Shown: positions 59,207-64,000 of the stretch, one piece after another
Layout: every line of letters begins with the position of its first letter
Numbering within the stretch: position 1 is the stretch's first letter
Assembly: GCA_028583605.1 (NCBI GenBank)
Contig: CM053327.1
Span: 19,269,629 to 19,333,628 of the forward strand
Source of the DNA: Dastarcus helophoroides
Lineage: Eukaryota > Arthropoda > Insecta > Coleoptera > Bothrideridae
Reading direction: 5' to 3'
Length of the DNA stretch: 64,000 bases
Made by a program: the position numbers and the translations under genes
Notes under the pieces: generated by a model
What the model saw: only the letters and a program-made list of their open reading frames with translations
Database searches by the model: none
What the model was told of the DNA's origin: nothing

Positions 59207-59439
59207 GTGGAAAATTAATAAACTCGGTTACTACATTTTAAAAATGTGACAGATGCAAAATAATTCTTTTTTTTGTAGTGACTCATAAGGAAAGTATGAC
59301 AAATTTTTGTTTTTTAATGAGAATAGTATACATAGTACTATAAACACTAGATGTGTTGATAAATATTTCTGAAATTTGTAGTACAGTAGGTCACCTTAAA
59401 GCATACTTCTTCTTCTTCGGGTTCCATCTCCTATCGAAG

Positions 59440-60189
59440 GTTGGAAACCATCATGGCTCTACGAACGTTGTTGGCCGTCGCTCAGTTCTGCGCTGCTGCA
59501 TCCAAACCATTCTCTTAAATTCCTGAGCCAGGACATTCTGCGCCTGCCGACGTTTTCCTCGGATTTTTCCCTGTATTATGAGTCGTAGTATTGAGTATCT
59601 CTGTCCTCTAATTACATGTCCTAGATATTCGACTCTTCTTCTCATTACTTTTATATTTGTCACTTTATTGGTCCAAGATATTCGTCGGATTATTCTATAG
59701 CACCAAAGTTCGAAAGCGGTCAGTTTATTTATATGTGTTGTCCATGCTTCTAAACCGTAAAGGAGGATGAAAAATACGTAGCACTGGAGTATTCTTAATC
59801 GCAATTTTAGGTCTACATCAAGACAGCATAGAAAGTGCTTAAGCTTGATAAACGATGGCCGTACCATCTCAATGCATGCTTTATTTCGTTTGTTTGGTCT
59901 ATGTTTGATGTCATTCAAGTACCCAAATACCTGTATTCTTCTAACCTTTCAATGTCCGTGTTTCCAACCCTCAGTCGTGAGTTTCCAATTATTGATTTGG
60001 TAATAATCGTGTACTTGGTTTTCTTTAGATTGTTCTTAAGACCATATTGATTACAGTGTATACTAAGGCGCTGCATCTCGTGAATATCATCAGTCATTAT
60101 CCGTAAAATGTAAATTGTTGACGATCTCCCCATTTATACTTATGCCCTCTGTAGATTCCGATAGCGCCTCTCGAAATATTACTTCACTA
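59440..60189 (-). pseudogene. LINE C-terminal part, left of the mariner-like insertion
   Basis: Reading the minus strand from 60189: EVIFREALSEST, GISINGEIVNNLHFTDN (degenerate block C, usually YADD), then MTDDIHEMQRLSIHCNQYGL, KTKYTIITK and ERLEEYRYLGT. After a frameshift, RPSFIKLKHFLCCLDVDLKL, LQCYVFFILLYGLEAWTTHI, LTAFELWCYRIIRRISWTNK and EYLGHVIRGQRYSILRLIIQ follow. It is an RTE-like or endonuclease-reverse transcriptase LINE with several breaks. The upstream half continues at 62325. Confidence 0.8.
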
Positions 60190-60191
60190 TA

Positions 60192-62322
60192 CAGGGTATT
60201 TCATAATTGCATGCTGAACTGGCAGTGGGATATTCCTTGGGCAATTTTAAGACAAAATTTTCATATTAACATAGGTCCGGAAACGCTTCATTTTCGATAT
60301 ACAGGGCGGTAAAAATTGAAGAAAAAATCGGTTTTTCTTCAATATTTCTGAGACTGGTTTAGATATTTTTTTGATATTCAGTACACGATATCTGGGTATA
60401 AAAGCAAGTATTTTGACAAAAAAACATTTGTTCTGATTCCACCAGTGGCGTTCTCACAAACAGGTCGATACACATTTAAAAAAAAAAAATGTGACGCCAA
60501 TGCTATTTTTCAAAATAAGAATTATTTTCCTAGTCTTTGTTGTGTTTCTATTAAAAATGAGCTCTTGACTTTTTGTCCTATGACGGACGGTTTCCGAATT
60601 AAAAAATAAAAATCATTTACTTGCTATGCCGCTGTGGTAGATTAATTTATTAATGAAAATCTAGTAGGCCACTGAGATTTAGTTTTGTGTTTACAACCAA
60701 GTGTCAAATTTTTCACTTCAATACTTTATCTGAAGTGAGTGATTGATAAGTATAAGAAAATATGTTTGAGAATGCTGAGTTTGCCGATATTCATTACATG
60801 TACGGTCTTGCGGATGGAAATGCATTTGAAGCCAGGCGACTGTATGCAGAGAGTTTTCCGCAAAGAATTGTGCCAGATGCAAGAACTTTTTCAAGCGTTC
60901 ATAGAAGACTACGCGAGAAGGGATGTTTTAAACCCGATCATCACTTAAAAGGGGCACAAAGAACCGCAAGAACAGAAGAAACTGAAATAGCTGTTCTTAA
61001 TTCAGTTGAGCAAATTCCCGAAATAAGCACAAGGAAAATTGTTAGTAATTTAAATATCTCCCATATTTTAGTCTGGAGGATACTTCACGATTTTTTGTTA
61101 TACCCTTACCATATTCAACGGGTTCAGGCCTTACTGCCTCGGGATTTACCATTTCGTATAAATTTCCGCCAATGGTTTATTCAAAAAATTGTTGAAAATC
61201 CACTATTTGACAGAGAAGTATTATTTACTGATGAAGCCAGTTTTTCCCGAAATGCAATTAGAAACTTCCACAACAATCACTTTTGGGCTGAAGAGAACCC
61301 GCATGCCATGGTCGAAGTCAATCACCAAGAACAATTCTCGGTAAATGTGTGGGCAGGAATTGTTGACGACTATTTAATTGGACTCTTTTTTCTGCCAAGA
61401 AGATTAAATGGAGAAAATTATCGTCACTTTCTTGAAAATGATTTACCAGTGCTGTTAGAAGATGTCCCCGTTTTAATCCGAAATCGAATGTGGTTTATGC
61501 ACGATGGTGCCCCTGCGCATTTTAGTGTTTTGGCACGTGCATATTTGGACCAAAATTACAATAATCGCTGGATAGGCAGAGCAGGAACAGAATTATGGCC
61601 GCCGTGATCCCCTGACCTAAACAGTCTAGATTATTTTTTATGGGGCTATCTTAAAACCTTAGTTTATAGCACCCCAATCCAAACTGATGAAGAACTGACA
61701 AATCGCATAACAGATTCCTGCAACACTATAAGAAATACGCCAGGAATTTTTCAACGAGTACGCGAATCTATGAGAAGAAGAGTTGAGGCGTGCATACTTG
61801 CAGGTGGTGGACATTTTCAACACCTGATATGATTTAATTAATTTCATTGTTAAGATTTCATTAATAAATTAATCTACCATAGCGGCATAGCAAGTAAATG
61901 ATTTTTATTTTTTAATTCAGAAACCGGCAGTCGTAGGACAAAAAGTCAAGAGCTCATTTTTGATAGAAACACAACAAAGACTAGGAAAATAATTCCTATT
62001 TTGAAAAATAGCATTGGCGTCACATTTTTTTTTTCAAAAATGTGTATCGACCTGTTTGTGGGAACGCCACTGGTGGAATCAGAACAAATGTTTTTTTGTC
62101 AAAATACTTGCTTTTGTACCAGATATCGTGTACTGAATATCAAAAAAATATCTAAACCAGTCTCAGAAATATTGAAGAAAAACCGATTTTTTCTTTAATT
62201 TTTACCGCCTTGTATATCGAAAATGAAGCGTTTCCGGACCTATGTTAATATGAAAATTTTGTCTTAAAATTGCCCAAGGAATATCTCCCTGCCGGTTCAG
62301 CATGCAATTATGAAACACCCTG
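60192..62322 (+). mobile_element. Long-TIR mariner-like element D, inserted in a LINE
   Basis: CAGGGTATTTCATAATTGCA at 60192 and its complement ending TGCAATTATGAAACACCCTG at 62322 open inverted repeats of about 470 bp (60192-60660 against 61855-62322). TA is duplicated at 60190-60191 and 62323-62324. The LINE reading frame continues across the empty site. The 2131-bp unit carries one transposase gene. Confidence 0.93.
60762..61830 (+). pseudogene. Mariner-like transposase D, a single premature stop
   Basis: ATG at 60762 begins MFENAEFADIHYMYGLADGN. Next come a helix-turn-helix region (STRKIVSNLNISHILVWRIL), LFTDEASFSRNA (first D), VNVWAGIVDD and FMHDGAPAHFSVLA (second D). TGA at 61605-61607 follows LWPP, where relatives have CGA for arginine. 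Beyond it, SPDLNSLDYFLWGYLKTLVY (third D, 36 residues after the second) and GGGHFQHLI end at a stop at 61828-61830. No frameshift was seen, so one C-to-T change is the only visible lesion over about 355 codons. Confidence 0.9.
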
Positions 62323-62324
62323 TA

Positions 62325-62465
62325 GACATTGCAAAGCATTGGCGATAGCACACGGTCCTGTTGGACTCCTCTCTGAATCTTAATCCTTTCGGTCAATTGG
62401 TCGTCCGCTATGATTTTGGCAGTTTTGTTCCAATATAAATGAGATATTATTTCTACATCACGGCT
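62325..62465 (-). pseudogene. LINE reverse transcriptase part, right of the mariner-like insertion
   Basis: The minus strand reads DVEIISHLYWNKTAKI, TERIKIQRGVQQDRVLSPML and CNV, the block B region (GVRQGCVLSP in relatives), and stops at the TA of the insertion. It joins 60189 in frame as CNV-YSEVIF once the insertion and one TA are removed. Confidence 0.8.
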
Positions 62466-62469
62466 GCGA

Positions 62470-63585
62470 TGTTTTTACTTAAGATATCTATCAATTTGTC
62501 ATGATGGACATATGTATGCAGACTATGTATACATAATATTTATTTACCTAGTTTTATGAAAATTTGTTTCGTTGAAATTAAATTGGCACAATAAAATTTT
62601 AACAGCTACGTGTAACAGCTCGGATGTCGTCTGATGTCTCTATGCGGTATGCCTTATTAACCATAACTAAGCTTTATAAGCGCATTTTGTGATTCTGGCT
62701 CATAAAGTCTCAACTGCCCCTAAGAAGATAAGTCGTAAAACAGTACAATTTGTAACGTGAACCATGGATATAATGGAAGTCGGTTAGCTTCCACTGTTAA
62801 TATCTTTGTTGCGGTCTCGTAAAATATAGCATTTGTCTAAGTTTATTGAAAGATTTAAGTGCTTTTGATAACTAATTATTACTTGTCGAACATGGTGCGA
62901 CCTACATTGAGTATCATCTTAGTTTAAATACAATTTAATTTCTTGTTTTAAATGATTAAATGCTTTGTTTAAACGGTATGTAAAATATTGGAATGTACAC
63001 GTAGTTTTAGAAATATGATATGTGTCGAAAAATACGATTATTTTTCATGTTGTCTACCTTCTATTGCATTACTGAACATCGACGATAGTATCATTCCTTC
63101 ACCTTTTTTAGGTACTGATAGATCCGCTCCCTTCTTTTTTGCTTGGAACTGTCTATTAAAAGTTTTCAATCATTTGACTGGTAGTTCAGTAGCTCAAGAG
63201 ATCTATTTATAATAAAACATTACCAAGATAATTACAGAAAACGTTACTTTCTGTGTGCAGTTCTTTTTCTTGAGTACGATAGCTTGTATGTCAGTATATG
63301 GGGAAGGTAAATTTGTTCTTTGAGTTTGGATGCTACTATTTCGCATCTTTTTTTTCAATAGTCGAGGTCTCTGGTCATCTCTGAGCATCTTAAGTAAAAA
63401 GTATGGGTTTTGACAACGTATCTTCAAAATGATCACTCTCTTCGCCAATATATGCTTAAATAGATAGATAAGGAATTGTGACACTGCGACGTGTATGATT
63501 AGATGCAAATGCTCGTTCGGATGCGGTTGATCATGCACGAAGTGAATTTTCTTAGTATATAAGGGTTAATTTTAGGATTAGGTGT
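62470..63585. other. AT-rich stretch without a gene
   Basis: No exon was recognised. The Ig1 exon of the Ig gene was looked for here and not found. Confidence 0.4.
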
Positions 63586-63589
63586 TAAT

Positions 63590-63722
63590 ATCTCTCTGAA
63601 GATGACAGCTTGGCTATCAAAACGCGTTAGAACAACCTTTGTTGGGTTTTTAAATCTTTCTTGGTTTCAGGGGACAAAATTTGTATTTCAATTTTTCAAG
63701 ATAACCAAGGTATAGTCCGTTG
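63590..63722 (+). repeat. Half copy of the foldback family, with hammerhead-like motif (copy 3)
   Basis: It starts CTCTCTGAAGATGACAGCTT and runs through AACGCGTTAGAACAACCTTT, CTTGGTTTCAGGGGACAAAA and ATAACCAAGGTATAGTCCGT. Only one arm is present. The core has GAAAC changed to AAAAC and one mismatch in stem II, so any ribozyme would be dead. Confidence 0.6.
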
Positions 63723-64000
63723 CACCATAAGATTAAATATCATGAAATGCATCAAATTCTATATCTGAAAGAGCAGACAAGCCACTAAAAGGTGGAACAG
63801 CCTTGCAAATGAGAATCTGGTTTTTTTACCAGTTACTGGATCGGAATAAGTAATTATTTTGGCTTAATACTATGTATGCCTATATATGACCAAAAAAAAA
63901 GTAACAGCCAGATAGTAATTGGTTGTTTCCCCCCAAATCATAGGCACATCGAACTTCAAGAAACTTCCTTTACCATTCGTCCATTGCCTTATATGTAAGC
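63723..64000. other. Right edge, nothing recognised
   Basis: No gene or repeat is supportable here. Confidence 0.4.

Noticed and set aside
1..64000. CRISPR array, bacterial operon or phage region
   Set aside because: No regularly spaced short repeats with unique spacers, no ribosome-binding sites ahead of clustered frames; splice sites and insect transposons indicate a eukaryotic chromosome.

Overview
The window is AT-rich eukaryotic nuclear DNA, most likely from an insect. A beetle is possible, but nothing here proves the order. The evidence is short GT-AG introns, exons of an arthropod neural immunoglobulin (Ig) gene of the DIP/lachesin type, and a dense, nested set of insect-type transposable elements. 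There is no rRNA, no convincing tRNA, no operon and no CRISPR array.

The one clear host gene runs on the minus strand through most of the window. Three exons encode part of Ig domain 2 and the start of Ig domain 3 (57095-57265, 54160-54288, 40564-40702). A 54-nt linker exon (25381-25434) and a terminal exon with a GPI-signal-like tail (13581-13705) probably complete it. A second tail-like exon lies at 16104-16230. Splice sites and phases agree across these exons except for one unlocated exon, the second half of Ig3. Ig1 must lie beyond the right edge. The introns reach 15 kb and are full of transposons. An intronless plus-strand gene of 588 codons (27058-28824) sits inside one of them and has no family I recognise.

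Left part (1-12 kb): Penelope-like element remains with a hammerhead-like motif, interrupted by a GC-rich foldback; a minus-strand LINE with an internal deletion; a 2.7-kb foldback element with a TA target duplication that carries in its left arm an apparently intact, intron-containing tyrosine recombinase of Crypton type bracketed by 22-bp inverted repeats; and a decayed RTE-type LINE. Middle (16-38 kb): a second Penelope copy, a 2.2-kb element with an 8-bp target duplication, small foldbacks, a third Penelope fragment, a LINE fragment and a long-TIR mariner-like element. Right part (41-64 kb): a pogo-type element with a C-terminal PHD-like finger, a hAT-type MITE with another MITE inside it, several mariner-like copies and more LINE remains. 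The best nested example is a long-TIR mariner-like element inserted at TA inside a LINE; removing it restores the LINE reading frame.

The mobile elements do not act together as one system. The items most worth a second look are the intact Crypton-like recombinase with its inverted repeats, the recurring hammerhead-like motif, the unclassified 8-bp-TSD element, and the two tail exons of the Ig gene.
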